From the NCBI RefSeq assembly GCF_900566055.1, contig NZ_UPHQ01000040.1, positions 1-60,996 of the forward strand: DNA of 60,996 nt, given 5' to 3'. This document shows positions 33,318-41,925 of this stretch, piece after piece (the first letter of the stretch is position 1; every line of letters starts with the position of its first letter). Made by a program: the position numbers and the translations under genes. The DNA comes from Mycobacterium innocens (GTDB lineage Bacteria; Actinomycetota; Actinomycetes; Mycobacteriales; Mycobacteriaceae). Below the pieces are notes generated by a model. That model made no database searches. It saw only the letters and a program-made list of their open reading frames with translations, and was not told the origin of the DNA.

Positions 33318-33582
33318 AACGATCCGCCTGATGCGCCCGAGATCAGTTGGGTCTCGGCCGCGGCATCATCGACCCTGGACCGGTGAGGTACTACGCGCAG
33401 CGTCACTACCGGCACTCCTTTTGCTGGCGTTCTACTTGCATTCGGCCTACCTGCACGGCAAGGCCGTGGTCGACCACTGCACCGGGGCCTGGCTCACGAG
33501 TTCGGAAATATCAAACTCACCCGACACAACTCTTGTCAATTGTTGAGAAACGCTACGGTTGCGTAGGTCGCGGCGAGGGCTC

Positions 33583-34722
33583 TCACGTTTTCCCGGGTTG
33601 CGTCTGCCACGTCCCGTTGCGCATCACCGCGACCACCCGCAGATCGCGGTCCAGGACAACGAGATTGGCGTCAAAGCCGACCCGCAGACTGCCGACGCCC
33701 GCCAGCCCGAGCGCGTGGGCCGGGGTTGTCGAGGTCATCTGCACCGCGGCGGCCAGCGCGTGGTCGTCTGGATCCGCTCCGGCCACGCTGCGAAACAGCT
33801 GATCCATGGTGGCCGTGCTGCCGGCGATCGTCGACGTCCCGCGCACCCGCGCCACGCCGGCCTCGACGTCGATCGGCACCGAGCCCAGCCGATATGCCCC
33901 GTCGCCGGATCCCGCGGCGGCCATCGCGTCAGTGATCAGGGCCACCCGCCCTGGGCCGACGGCCGCGATCACCGTCCGCACCACCGCGGGGTGGAGGTGG
34001 ACGCCGTCGGCGATCAGTTCGACCGTCACCCGAGGGTCCTCCAGCAAGGCCGGCGCCGGCCCCGGCGCGCGATGGTCCAGCGGCGGCATCGCGTTGAACA
34101 GATGGGTGCCCACCGTCGCACCGAGCCCCACGGCGTGCCGAGCCTGTTCGTATGTCGCGTCCGAATGGCCTACTGCCACAACAATATTCGCGCCTAGAAA
34201 ACGGAGGATCGCCTGGTCCGCGGCGGGCAGCTCGGGGGCCAGCGTCACCATCCGAATGGTGCCGTCGGCGGCGGCCAGCACCGCGTCGATCTCGGCCGGG
34301 TCCGGGGCGCGCATCTGAGTTGGGTCATGTGCGCCGCAGCGCGCCGGACTCAACCACGGCCCTTCCAGATGGATGCCGGCGACGGCGCCCGACCGGGTCG
34401 CTTCGGCGGCCCGAGCTACCGCGTCGAGCAGCTCGGCTGGCCCGGCGGTGACCAGGCTGGCCAGCATGGTCGTGGTGCCGTGCCGCAGGTGAAAGCCGGC
34501 CGCCCGGGCGATGTGCCCGTCGGTGCAGGACGCGCCGCCGCCGCCGTGCACGTGCATGTCGACGAAACCGGGCACCACAACGGAATGGGGGAAATCGACG
34601 TCGGCCGGCTGCGGTGGCTGGCCGGCTGCGCAGGCCGAAATCGTCCGGCCCGCTGTTCGTACCCAACCCGGCCGGCATACTCGGCCGTCGATGACGGCGG
34701 TGCCGGCACAGACCAGGCTCAC
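33583..34722 (-). CDS. nagA: N-acetylglucosamine-6-phosphate deacetylase
   Basis: 379 aa. Amidohydrolase that converts GlcNAc-6-P to GlcN-6-P and acetate in amino-sugar and cell-wall recycling (Rv3332). Metal-site elements: PGFVDMHVHGGGG, GIHLEGPWLSPARCGAHDP with the metal-binding Glu, VAVGHSDATYEQA, GTHLFNAMPPLDHR, and LITDAMAAAGSGDG with the catalytic Asp. C-terminal GSLRVGFDANLVVLD is the typical amidohydrolase ending. GTG 34722 is chosen because it overlaps the sugI stop (GTGA) and gives the normal N terminus. Confidence 0.95.
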   Translation of the reverse strand: MSLVCAGTAVIDGRVCRPGWVRTAGRTISACAAGQPPQPADVDFPHSVVVPGFVDMHVHGGGGASCTDGHIARAAGFHLRHGTTTMLASLVTAGPAELLDAVARAAEATRSGAVAGIHLEGPWLSPARCGAHDPTQMRAPDPAEIDAVLAAADGTIRMVTLAPELPAADQAILRFLGANIVVAVGHSDATYEQARHAVGLGATVGTHLFNAMPPLDHRAPGPAPALLEDPRVTVELIADGVHLHPAVVRTVIAAVGPGRVALITDAMAAAGSGDGAYRLGSVPIDVEAGVARVRGTSTIAGSTATMDQLFRSVAGADPDDHALAAAVQMTSTTPAHALGLAGVGSLRVGFDANLVVLDRDLRVVAVMRNGTWQTQPGKT

Positions 34723-36080
34723 CGAGTCTCCGGGGCTTGGGAAGGTTCGGTAGGCCAGTGGCCGCCGTTCTCCCAGTAACGCTGGATCTCCTCGAGCTCG
34801 CGGCCCTTGGTCTCCGGCGCATACCCGAGCACCACCACGAAGGCGATCACGGTGAGCGCCCCGAAGAGCGCGAAAACGGCTGCGCCGCCGAGCCAATGCA
34901 GCATGGTGAGAAATAGGGCGGCAACGATCGCATTGCCCGTCAGCGTCGAGGTGAGCATCGCGCTCGACCCCATCGACCGCAGCCGGGCGGGGAAGCTTTC
35001 GCCGGCGTACACCCAGACCAGCGAGCCGAACCCGAAGTTGAAGCCGACGATGAACAGCAGCACCCCGCCGAATCCGCCGATCAGCCCGCTGCCGGCGCTG
35101 TGGGTGAATGTCACGACCAGTACGCCGTCAGCGGCGATCATCATCGCGATGCCCGACAGCAGGACGGGGCGCCGGCCCCACCGGTCAACGGAAAACAGCG
35201 AGACGAAGACCGCCGACAATCCGGCCAGCTGCACCAGCGCCGGCAGCCCCAACAACGCGAAATCACCCGTGAAACCCATGGCTGCAAAGATCCGCGGGCT
35301 GTAATAGATGATCGCGTTGATCCCGGTGATCTGGACCAGGAAGCCGAGGCTGACCACGAACAAGGTGGCGCGCCGATACGGCGGTCGCAGCATCTCGGAA
35401 ACCCGTCCGCTGCCTTCGCCGAGAGCGCCGGCCATGCCCGCCAGCTGGGCATCGACGGTGGCCTCGGATTCGATGCGCAGCAGCGCCGTTCGTGCCTCGT
35501 CGGCTCGGCCCTTGAGCAGATACCAGCGAGCGGTGTCGGGCAGCCGCGCCAAGAACGGCAGCAGCAGCGTGGCGGGTACCGCCGCGAGCCCCAGGATCCA
35601 CCGCCAGCCATGCGCGCCGGCCAGCAGGTAACCCACCAGGTAGCCCAGGATGATGCCGCTGAGAATGGCCACCTGATACGCGGTCAGCAACGACCCGCGC
35701 ACCGCCGCCGGCGCGGATTCGGCCACGTACACCGGAACCACCACCACCGCCACGCCGATCGTCACCCCCAGCAACAGGCGGGCGATCAGCAGCATCGGAA
35801 ACGACACGGCCGACGCGCCGAGCAGCGCGAACAGCGCGAAGCCGGCGGTGAGCAGCACCGCCGACTTGTTGCGTCCGATAGCGTTGGCCAGCACACCGGC
35901 CCCGAGCGCCCCGATGATCTGGCCGATCACCACCGTCGTGGTCAGCAGCTCCTGCTGGCGGGTGGTGAGACCGAACTCCTCGGTGACGAACAGCAGCGCG
36001 CCGGCGATGCTGGACAGGTCGTAGCCGTAGATGAGGCCGACGCTGGCCGCGGTGAGCCCGACCTGTATTCCCCGCTGCAC
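34719..36080 (-). CDS. sugI: MFS sugar transporter
   Basis: About 453 aa, 12-helix sugar-porter family of the major facilitator superfamily (Rv3331). Seen: first helix VGLTAASVGLIYGYDLSSIA, the loop 2-3 signature GAGVLANAIGRNKS, the PESPR-like position as PDTARWYLLKGR, and GINAIIYYSPRIFAAMG in the sugar-binding helix, then DRWGRRPVLL and a final PETKGRELEEI. The last matches the PETKG end motif of sugar porters. GTG 36080, 7 nt after the stop of the upstream gene, fits better than the ATG at 36176, which would overlap it. Substrate unknown. Operon with nagA suggests an amino sugar or other cell-wall sugar. Confidence 0.9.
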   Translation of the reverse strand: MQRGIQVGLTAASVGLIYGYDLSSIAGALLFVTEEFGLTTRQQELLTTTVVIGQIIGALGAGVLANAIGRNKSAVLLTAGFALFALLGASAVSFPMLLIARLLLGVTIGVAVVVVPVYVAESAPAAVRGSLLTAYQVAILSGIILGYLVGYLLAGAHGWRWILGLAAVPATLLLPFLARLPDTARWYLLKGRADEARTALLRIESEATVDAQLAGMAGALGEGSGRVSEMLRPPYRRATLFVVSLGFLVQITGINAIIYYSPRIFAAMGFTGDFALLGLPALVQLAGLSAVFVSLFSVDRWGRRPVLLSGIAMMIAADGVLVVTFTHSAGSGLIGGFGGVLLFIVGFNFGFGSLVWVYAGESFPARLRSMGSSAMLTSTLTGNAIVAALFLTMLHWLGGAAVFALFGALTVIAFVVVLGYAPETKGRELEEIQRYWENGGHWPTEPSQAPETR

Positions 36081-36087
36081 CGACAGC

Positions 36088-36414
36088 TCAGCTCGCCGAT
36101 ACCCGGGCCTTGAGTAAGTCGATGACGCGGTCGGGGTCCTCGGGGGTGATGCATGGTTTGACCCGGCTGCCCACATCGAGGATCAGCAGGGTGTTCTTGC
36201 TGCCCCGCCGCACGTCCAGCGGGAACCAGTAGCGCGGGTCGGTCGCGCCCCAGAAGCGGCCCTTGCCCGACGCCCAGCCCATCTGTTCGGTCTTGATGCC
36301 CTTGATGTCGTGGTAGGCGATTCGCTTCGAGCCAGCAAAGGGGAAGTAATAGCGGCGGATGGTGATGCCGTCGTCGTCCAGGGTGAGGCCCGCGTCCTCG
36401 TACAGGGCAGTCAT
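36088..36414 (-). CDS. PH-like domain hypothetical protein
   Basis: 108 aa. Beta-rich small protein: GLTLDDDGITIRRYYFP, KRIAYHDIKGIKTEQM, YWFPLDVRRGSKNTLLILD, and a C-terminal helix DPDRVIDLLKAR. This pattern (strands then a terminal helix) resembles bacterial PH-domain proteins. No signal peptide or membrane helix. It lies 10 bp after dacB1 and 7 bp before the chosen sugI start, so probably cotranscribed. Function unknown. Confidence 0.75.
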   Translation of the reverse strand: MTALYEDAGLTLDDDGITIRRYYFPFAGSKRIAYHDIKGIKTEQMGWASGKGRFWGATDPRYWFPLDVRRGSKNTLLILDVGSRVKPCITPEDPDRVIDLLKARVSAS

Positions 36415-36424
36415 CTCGCAGAGT

Positions 36425-37651
36425 TTAGTGCTGAGCGCGGCTGTTCATCGACCGTGCGACCATGATCAACCCGAACACGACGACGGCGCCGATCACCGCC
36501 ACCCCGACCCGGACCGGCAAAGCGTCGGCCGAAGACATGAGCCCGGCCGCCTGCGACGCATCGGGCTGCCGGTCGCTCGGTTTGTCCTTGCCCGACGCCA
36601 GCGCTGGGTCGGGCTCGATCAGCGAACCGATCTGGGTGCCCTGCGGGGTGCTGAAGCCGTAGTCCAGCAGGTGGGCGGCTTGTTCCCACGGCGCGATCGG
36701 CTGCCGGGTTCCGTGCAGCAGCACCGCCATCAGGCGGCGGCCGTTGCGGTTGGCCGCGCCGACGAAGGTCTGTCCGGCGTCGTCGGTGTAACCGGTCTTG
36801 CCGCCCAGTGCACCCGGGTAGTGGTAGAGCAGCTGGTTGTCGTTTTCCAGTTCGTAGCCGGGATGGTCGCCGTGGCCGGGGAAGTCGTAGCTGCGGGTGG
36901 CGACGATGTCGGCGAAAGTGGGGTTGCGCCAGGCGTACCGATAGAACAGCCCGATGTCGTAGGCCGAGGTGCTCATGCCCGGTCCGTCGAGTCCGGACGG
37001 CGTCGCCACCCGGGTGTCGCGCCCGCCCAGCTTGGCGGCCAGCACGTTGATCTTTTCCAGCGCCATCTGCATACCGCCGAGTTGGCGGGCCAACGCGTGC
37101 GCGGCGTCGTTGCCCGAATGCATCAGCAGGCCGTGCAGCAGCTGGTTGATGGTGTAGCTGCCGCCGGCGTCGACGCCTACCTTGGTGCCCTCGGCGGCCG
37201 CGTCGTCGTCGGTCCCGGCGACCGACTTGTTGAGGTTCAGCTCGTTGATCGCGGCCATCGCGACCAGCACCTTGATGATGCTGGCCGGGCGGTGCCGGCC
37301 GTGCGGATCGCGGGCGGCGATGACGGCGCCGCTGTCCAGGTCGGCGACCAGCCACGCCTCGGCGGAGACGTCGCCCGGTACCGCCGGGGTGTCCGGTGCG
37401 GTGATGATGCCGCAGCCGGCCAGCGCGTTGCCGCCGACCGGTGTCGGGGGCACCGCCAGCGGCAGCGGCGGGTCACCGGCCGTCGGGACTTCCGAGGAGT
37501 CCACCGCGGGCGGGGTGGACACCTTGTACGGGCAATTTCCGGCGCCGTTGGCCGCCGCGCTGGGTTCGGCGTGTGCGGTCGGCACAGCGGCCGGCCCCGC
37601 TGCCAGGAATACCGCGGCGACCAGGCACGATGCTGCGCGTAAGAGGTACAT
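36425..37651 (-). CDS. dacB1: D-alanyl-D-alanine carboxypeptidase
   Basis: 408 aa (Rv3330). Trims the terminal D-Ala of peptidoglycan pentapeptides outside the membrane. A signal peptide ([19 protein letters not shown], cleavage near AHAEP) is followed by the three serine-PBP motifs: SxxK as PASIIKVL, SxN as HSGNDAAH, and KTG as [11 protein letters not shown]-terminal helix [19 protein letters not shown] anchors it to the membrane. Its start lies about 75 bp from the palindrome at 37726-37773, divergent from the MerR gene, so that regulator may also act on it. First gene of a likely dacB1-PH-sugI-nagA operon linking peptidoglycan trimming with sugar uptake and amino-sugar catabolism. Confidence 0.95.
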   Translation of the reverse strand: MYLLRAASCLVAAVFLAAGPAAVPTAHAEPSAAANGAGNCPYKVSTPPAVDSSEVPTAGDPPLPLAVPPTPVGGNALAGCGIITAPDTPAVPGDVSAEAWLVADLDSGAVIAARDPHGRHRPASIIKVLVAMAAINELNLNKSVAGTDDDAAAEGTKVGVDAGGSYTINQLLHGLLMHSGNDAAHALARQLGGMQMALEKINVLAAKLGGRDTRVATPSGLDGPGMSTSAYDIGLFYRYAWRNPTFADIVATRSYDFPGHGDHPGYELENDNQLLYHYPGALGGKTGYTDDAGQTFVGAANRNGRRLMAVLLHGTRQPIAPWEQAAHLLDYGFSTPQGTQIGSLIEPDPALASGKDKPSDRQPDASQAAGLMSSADALPVRVGVAVIGAVVVFGLIMVARSMNSRAQH

Positions 37652-37725
37652 CGGTGTGCAGATTAGGCGATCGGCGGCCGGATCGCGCGGCGCCGCGCTG
37701 TGACTGGTGAGGCGGAAGTTAATAA

Positions 37726-37773
37726 ATACTATTTGACAGTGTCGATTAACTGTATGACACTGTCAAATAGTAT
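37726..37773. promoter_or_regulatory. 18-bp perfect-arm palindrome, operator candidate for MerR
   Basis: ATACTATTTGACAGTGTC (37726-37743), a 12-nt AT-rich spacer, and the exact reverse complement at 37756-37773. Each arm contains TTGACA pointing outward-in, so each could be a -35. The right arm covers the likely ATG at 37772. The local base composition is far more AT-rich than the flanks. Probably the autoregulatory operator of the adjacent MerR protein. Confidence 0.7.
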
Positions 37774-38341
37774 GCCGTCACTTCTCACGCTGCCCGAATT
37801 CGCCGCGCTGGCCGCCACGGCAGTGCGGGCGTCTGGTGCCGCGCCGGAAAACCGCCAGGCCAAGGCGGTGCCGGCGGAACGGATGATCCGGTACTACACG
37901 GCGCGGGGTTTGCTGCCGGGCCCCGGAACCCGGGGGCGCGCGCTAACCTATGGGCGCACTCACCTGCTGCGCCTGGTCGCCGTCAAGCGGCTGCAGGGCA
38001 AGGGTTTGTCGCTGGAGGAGATCGGCGACCGGTTGGCCTCGATGTCGCCGGCGGAGCTGGCGTCGCTGGCCGCGGTCCCGGCCGGCGTCATACCGGCTGA
38101 CCTTGGGGATCCCGAGCCCGCCGCGGAACCATCGCGGGCGGCCGGCCGCTTCTGGCGCGCCGTGCCCCAGACCGCCCCGGCGCCGGCCGCCGCCCCAGCC
38201 GTCACCGACGTTCACGCCGTCCGGCTCTCCGACACCGTCACGGTGCTGATCGACGGCCCGCTCCCGGCGCTCGACACCTTGCGGCAGGCCGCCGCGCCGT
38301 TGCTGGACCTGCTCGCCGTCACCCGAAAGGACGCCCCATGA
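37772..38341 (+). CDS. MerR-family transcriptional regulator
   Basis: 189 aa from ATG 37772 (an ATG at 37754, inside the palindrome spacer region, is also possible). N-terminal winged HTH: ERMIRYYTARGLLPGPG, then LLRLVAVKRLQGKGLSLEEIGDRLASM, the MerR recognition and wing region. After residue 120 comes a Pro/Ala linker and a compact C-terminal effector-like part (AVRLSDTVTVLIDGPLPALD). No Cys cluster, so not a classical metal sensor. ATGA overlap with the VIT/VWA gene, which is its probable target. The 18-bp inverted repeat at its start suggests autoregulation. Confidence 0.88.
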   Translation: MPSLLTLPEFAALAATAVRASGAAPENRQAKAVPAERMIRYYTARGLLPGPGTRGRALTYGRTHLLRLVAVKRLQGKGLSLEEIGDRLASMSPAELASLAAVPAGVIPADLGDPEPAAEPSRAAGRFWRAVPQTAPAPAAAPAVTDVHAVRLSDTVTVLIDGPLPALDTLRQAAAPLLDLLAVTRKDAP

Positions 38342-40581
38342 GTACGAAATTGCTGCCCCTGATCACCGTCGCACCCGGACCGGGGGGCAGGCCGACGTGC
38401 GGCGAGCTCAGCTCGGCGGACGGGCGGCGGCTGCCGTTGCGGGCGATCAGCGTGGACACCGTGGTCGTCGGGATGACCGCGACGTCGACCGTGCGGCAAC
38501 GTTTCGCCAACACCGGTGAAACCAGCATCGAGGCGACCTACGTGTTCCCGCTGCCGGCCCGCGCGGGTGTCACCGATTTCGTCGCCGATCTGGCCGGGCG
38601 GCGGGTGGTCGGCGTGCTCAAGGAGCGCGCCCAGGCCCGCGCCGACTACGAGCAGGCCTTGGCCGTCGGCCAGCGCGCCGCGATCGTGGAGGAGGACCGC
38701 TCGGACGTGTTCTCGGTGCGGGTGGGCAATCTCGGGCCGGGCGAGGAAGCCGCTATCGAGATGCGGCTGACCGGCCCGCTGGCGTTCGAGGACGGCGAGG
38801 CCACCTTCCGCTTCCCGCTCGTCGTCGCCCCGCGCTACACCACCGGAACCCCGCTGCCCGGTGACCAGACCGGTCCGGGTTGGGCGCGCGACACCGACGC
38901 GGTGCCCGACGCGTCGCGGGTGACCCCACCGCAGCTTGCGGAGGCCGACGAGCGCCCCGACGTGCAGATCTCGGTGAGCGTCGACGGCGGCGGCCTGCCT
39001 GTCGCCGACCTGCGGTCCTCGCTTCCGACTAGCGTTCTGGAAGCCTCCGCCGACGGGCTGACCCGGCTGCGGCTGGAGCCGGGCGGCCGCGCCGACCGTG
39101 ATTTCGTGCTGCGGTTCCGTGTCGACCGCGGCGAGCTGTCGTCGTCGGCGCTGCTGGTCCCGGATGCCGACGGTGATGAAGGCACCTGGTCGGTCACCGT
39201 GGTGCCGCCCGCGCAGCCGTCCAGCGCCGCGCGCGACGTCGTCGTGGTGCTGGATCGCTCGGGGTCGATGGGCGGCTGGAAGATGGTCGCCGCCCGGCGA
39301 GCGGCAGGACGCATTGTGGACATGCTCGACACCGTCGACCGGTTCTGCGTGCTGGCCTTCGACGACCGGATCGATACGCCGCCGGAGATGGCGCCGGGGT
39401 TGCTCACCGGTTCGGATCAGAACCGGTTCGCGGCGGCGTCCTGGCTGGGCTCGTTGCGCAGCCGGGGCGGGACGGAGATGGCCGAGCCGCTGCATCGGGC
39501 CGTGCAGATGCTCGCCGGCTCGGGGGAGGACCGGCAGGCCAGTGTGGTGTTGGTGACCGACGGCCAGATCACCGGGGAGGACCACCTGTTGCGAGCCTTG
39601 GCGCCCTCGATCGGGCGAACTCGCATCTACTGCGTGGGCATCGACCGGGCGGTCAACGCCGGCTTCCTGGACCGGCTGGCCCGGCTGGGCCGCGGGCGGG
39701 CCGAGCTGGTGGAATCCGAGGCGCGCCTGGACGAGGCGATGTCCAGGCTGGCCCGGACCATCGGACGGCCGGCGCTGACCTCGGTGCGGGTGCGCGCCGA
39801 CGGTATCGAGATCGTCGACGGCAGCATCACGCCCAGCCGGCTCCCCGACGCCTTCGCCGGGGTGCCCTGCGTGATCTCCGGGCGCTATCGCGGTCCTGCG
39901 GTCCCCGATACCGAAGTGACGCTGCGCGTCGGGGCCGACGCCCCCGACGGCCCGTTCCGGGCGGCCCTACCCGCCCGGGTGGCACCGGAAGCTTTTGCGG
40001 TGCAGACTATTTGGGCGCGTTCGGTAGTCCGTGACCTGGAGGACGACTACGCGTCGGGTCGCGACTCTGGGGAGCTGGCCGAGCGTCTGGTCGCGCATTC
40101 GATCCGGTTCGGGGTGCTGTCGAGGTTCACCGCGTTCGTGGCCATCGATCCCGAACACACCGAGGCCGGCCCGCTCACCGAGGTCGTGCAGCCCGTCGAG
40201 CTGCCGTCGGGATGGGTGGCATCGGCCGTGGGCTTCCTGCCGGCCCCGGCAGCGGCTGCGGTGCGCGGTGTCACCGCGATGAAGGACGCCGTACCGCTTG
40301 CCGGTGCACCGGCCGCCCGTAAACGTGCCCTCAAGGAACTGCTCAAGCTGCTGGAGAAGGGATTGGCTGGCGGCGACGACTCGGGACTCGACGAGGTTTG
40401 TGCGGAACTGATCGTGCATCGCGACGCGGCGACCGATCCCGCGCTGACGGCGGCGCTCACGGTGCTGTGCGACGCACTGACCAGATACCTGTGCAGCCCG
40501 ACCGAGGAAGGGGCGCAGCAGGTGCGCGAGGCGGTCGGGGCGGTCAAGAAGGTGCTGCCCAAGCGACGGTTCTGGGGTTAG
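38338..40581 (+). CDS. VIT and von Willebrand factor A domain protein
   Basis: 747 aa. The VIT domain occupies about residues 20-150: FANTGETSIEATYVFPLPARAGV, then GVLKERAQARADYEQAL and SDVFSVRVGNLGPGEEA (quoted in pieces). The VWA domain starts near 300 with an intact MIDAS: DRSGS at 306-310, and later RSRGGTEMAEPL and VVLVTDGQITGED. The C terminus is helical, with AARKRALKELLKLLEKGL. No signal peptide, so probably cytosolic, unlike the inter-alpha-trypsin inhibitor proteins with which it shares the VIT-VWA layout. GAAAGGAC precedes ATG 38338. Coupled to the MerR gene. Function unknown. Its stop codon overlaps the convergent aminotransferase stop. Confidence 0.9.
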   Translation: MSTKLLPLITVAPGPGGRPTCGELSSADGRRLPLRAISVDTVVVGMTATSTVRQRFANTGETSIEATYVFPLPARAGVTDFVADLAGRRVVGVLKERAQARADYEQALAVGQRAAIVEEDRSDVFSVRVGNLGPGEEAAIEMRLTGPLAFEDGEATFRFPLVVAPRYTTGTPLPGDQTGPGWARDTDAVPDASRVTPPQLAEADERPDVQISVSVDGGGLPVADLRSSLPTSVLEASADGLTRLRLEPGGRADRDFVLRFRVDRGELSSSALLVPDADGDEGTWSVTVVPPAQPSSAARDVVVVLDRSGSMGGWKMVAARRAAGRIVDMLDTVDRFCVLAFDDRIDTPPEMAPGLLTGSDQNRFAAASWLGSLRSRGGTEMAEPLHRAVQMLAGSGEDRQASVVLVTDGQITGEDHLLRALAPSIGRTRIYCVGIDRAVNAGFLDRLARLGRGRAELVESEARLDEAMSRLARTIGRPALTSVRVRADGIEIVDGSITPSRLPDAFAGVPCVISGRYRGPAVPDTEVTLRVGADAPDGPFRAALPARVAPEAFAVQTIWARSVVRDLEDDYASGRDSGELAERLVAHSIRFGVLSRFTAFVAIDPEHTEAGPLTEVVQPVELPSGWVASAVGFLPAPAAAAVRGVTAMKDAVPLAGAPAARKRALKELLKLLEKGLAGGDDSGLDEVCAELIVHRDAATDPALTAALTVLCDALTRYLCSPTEEGAQQVREAVGAVKKVLPKRRFWG

Positions 40582-41894
40582 CCGGGTATCCCGCCGAGCA
40601 CGGCGCGCAGGGTGGCTTCGATGGTGTCGAATTCGGCCTGACCGCTGATCAGCGGTGGCGCCAGCTGGATCACCGGATCGCCGCGGTCGTCGGTGCGGCA
40701 ATACAGCCCGGCCTCGAACAGCGCCGCGGACACCCGGCTCAGCAGCGATCGGCGTTCCTCGCCGGTGAAGGTTTGCCTGGTCGCCTGGTCTTTGACCAGT
40801 TCGATGCTGAAGAAGAAGCCCTCGCCGCGCACATCGCCGACGATCGGCAGGTCGTAGAGCCTTTCCAAGGTGGCTCGCAGTACGGGGGAGTGCTGCTTGA
40901 CGCGATCGTTGAGGCCCTCGCGCTCGAAGATGTCGAGGTTGGCCAGCGCGACGGCCGTCGACACCGGATGACCGCCGAAGGTGTATCCGTGCGCGAACAT
41001 CGTCGTGCCGTCGTTGAACGGCTCGAAGACCCGGTCGCTGGCGATCATGGCGCCCAGCGGCGAGTAACCGGAGGTCAGGCCCTTGGCGCAGGTGATCATG
41101 TCGGGCAGGTAGCCGAAGTCGTCACAGGCGAACATCGACCCGATCCGCCCGAACGCGCAGATCACCTCGTCGGAGACCAGCAGCACGTCGTATTCGTCGC
41201 AGATCTCGCGGACGCGCTGGAAATAGCCCGGCGGCGGCGGGATGGACCCGCCGGCGTTCTGCACCGGTTCCAAGAACACCGCGGCGACGGTGTCCGGGCC
41301 TTCGAATTCGATCGCCTCGGCGATCCGGTCGGCGGCCCACCGCCCGAACACCGTGACGTCGGTGACCGGCGCGCGGTAGAAGTTGGTGTTGGGCACCCGG
41401 AACCCACCCGGGGTGACCGGCTCGAACGGTGCCTTGTACGCCGGCAGGCCGGTGATCGCCAGCGCGCCCTGGGTGGTGCCGTGGTAGGCGATCGAGCGCG
41501 AAATGACCTTGTGTTTCCCGGGTTTGCCGGTGAGCTTGAAGTACTGCTTGGCCACTTTCCAGGCCGTTTCGACGGCCTCGGTGCCGCCGCTGGTGAAGAA
41601 CACCCGGTTCAGGTCGCCGGGCGCGTAGCGAGCCAGCCGCTCGGAAAGCTCGATCGCCGTCGGGGTGGCATAACCCCACAGCGGGAAGTACGACAGCGTG
41701 CCCGCCTGGCGGGCGGCGGTCTCGGCGAGTTCGCCACGGCCGTGACCGACCTGCACCACGAACAGCCCGGACAGCGCGTCGAGGTAGCTTTTGCCGCGGT
41801 CGTCGTAGATGGTCACGCCGTCGCCGCGGGTGATGACCGGCGGTGTGATCCCCGCGCCGTGGCGGGCGAAATGTAGCCAGAGGTTGCTCGTCAT
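40578..41894 (-). CDS. Class III PLP-dependent aminotransferase (Rv3329-like)
   Basis: 438 aa. Fold type I, subgroup III (omega-amino acid:pyruvate or beta-alanine type). Seen: YDDRGKSYLDALSGLFVVQ, FFTSGGTEAVETAWKVAKQ, AYHGTTQGALAITG, EPVQNAGGSIPPP, LLVSDEVICAFGRIG with the PLP aspartate, and the Schiff-base lysine in ITCAKGLTSGYSPLGA. The substrate cannot be read from sequence. Divergent from sigJ, 31 bp between start codons, with a shared palindromic promoter region. Confidence 0.93.
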   Translation of the reverse strand: MTSNLWLHFARHGAGITPPVITRGDGVTIYDDRGKSYLDALSGLFVVQVGHGRGELAETAARQAGTLSYFPLWGYATPTAIELSERLARYAPGDLNRVFFTSGGTEAVETAWKVAKQYFKLTGKPGKHKVISRSIAYHGTTQGALAITGLPAYKAPFEPVTPGGFRVPNTNFYRAPVTDVTVFGRWAADRIAEAIEFEGPDTVAAVFLEPVQNAGGSIPPPPGYFQRVREICDEYDVLLVSDEVICAFGRIGSMFACDDFGYLPDMITCAKGLTSGYSPLGAMIASDRVFEPFNDGTTMFAHGYTFGGHPVSTAVALANLDIFEREGLNDRVKQHSPVLRATLERLYDLPIVGDVRGEGFFFSIELVKDQATRQTFTGEERRSLLSRVSAALFEAGLYCRTDDRGDPVIQLAPPLISGQAEFDTIEATLRAVLGGIPG

Positions 41895-41901
41895 TTGTTC
41901 G

Positions 41902-41921
41902 CGAGCGTAGCGCTACCCTCG
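41902..41921. promoter_or_regulatory. Palindrome with back-to-back -10 elements, aminotransferase/sigJ
   Basis: CGAGCGTAGC followed by GCTACCCTCG, 9 of 10 positions paired. On the plus strand TACCCT (41914-41919) ends 6 nt before the sigJ ATG, an ideal leaderless -10. On the minus strand TACGCT (41909-41904) ends 9 nt before the aminotransferase ATG. The two promoters would face away from a common centre. Confidence 0.5.
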
Positions 41922-41925
41922 GGCT

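Noticed and set aside
33510..33560. Inverted repeat around CAACTCTTGTCAATTGTTG before nagA's end
   Set aside because: Only four paired bases on each side with a long loop; not distinct from chance.
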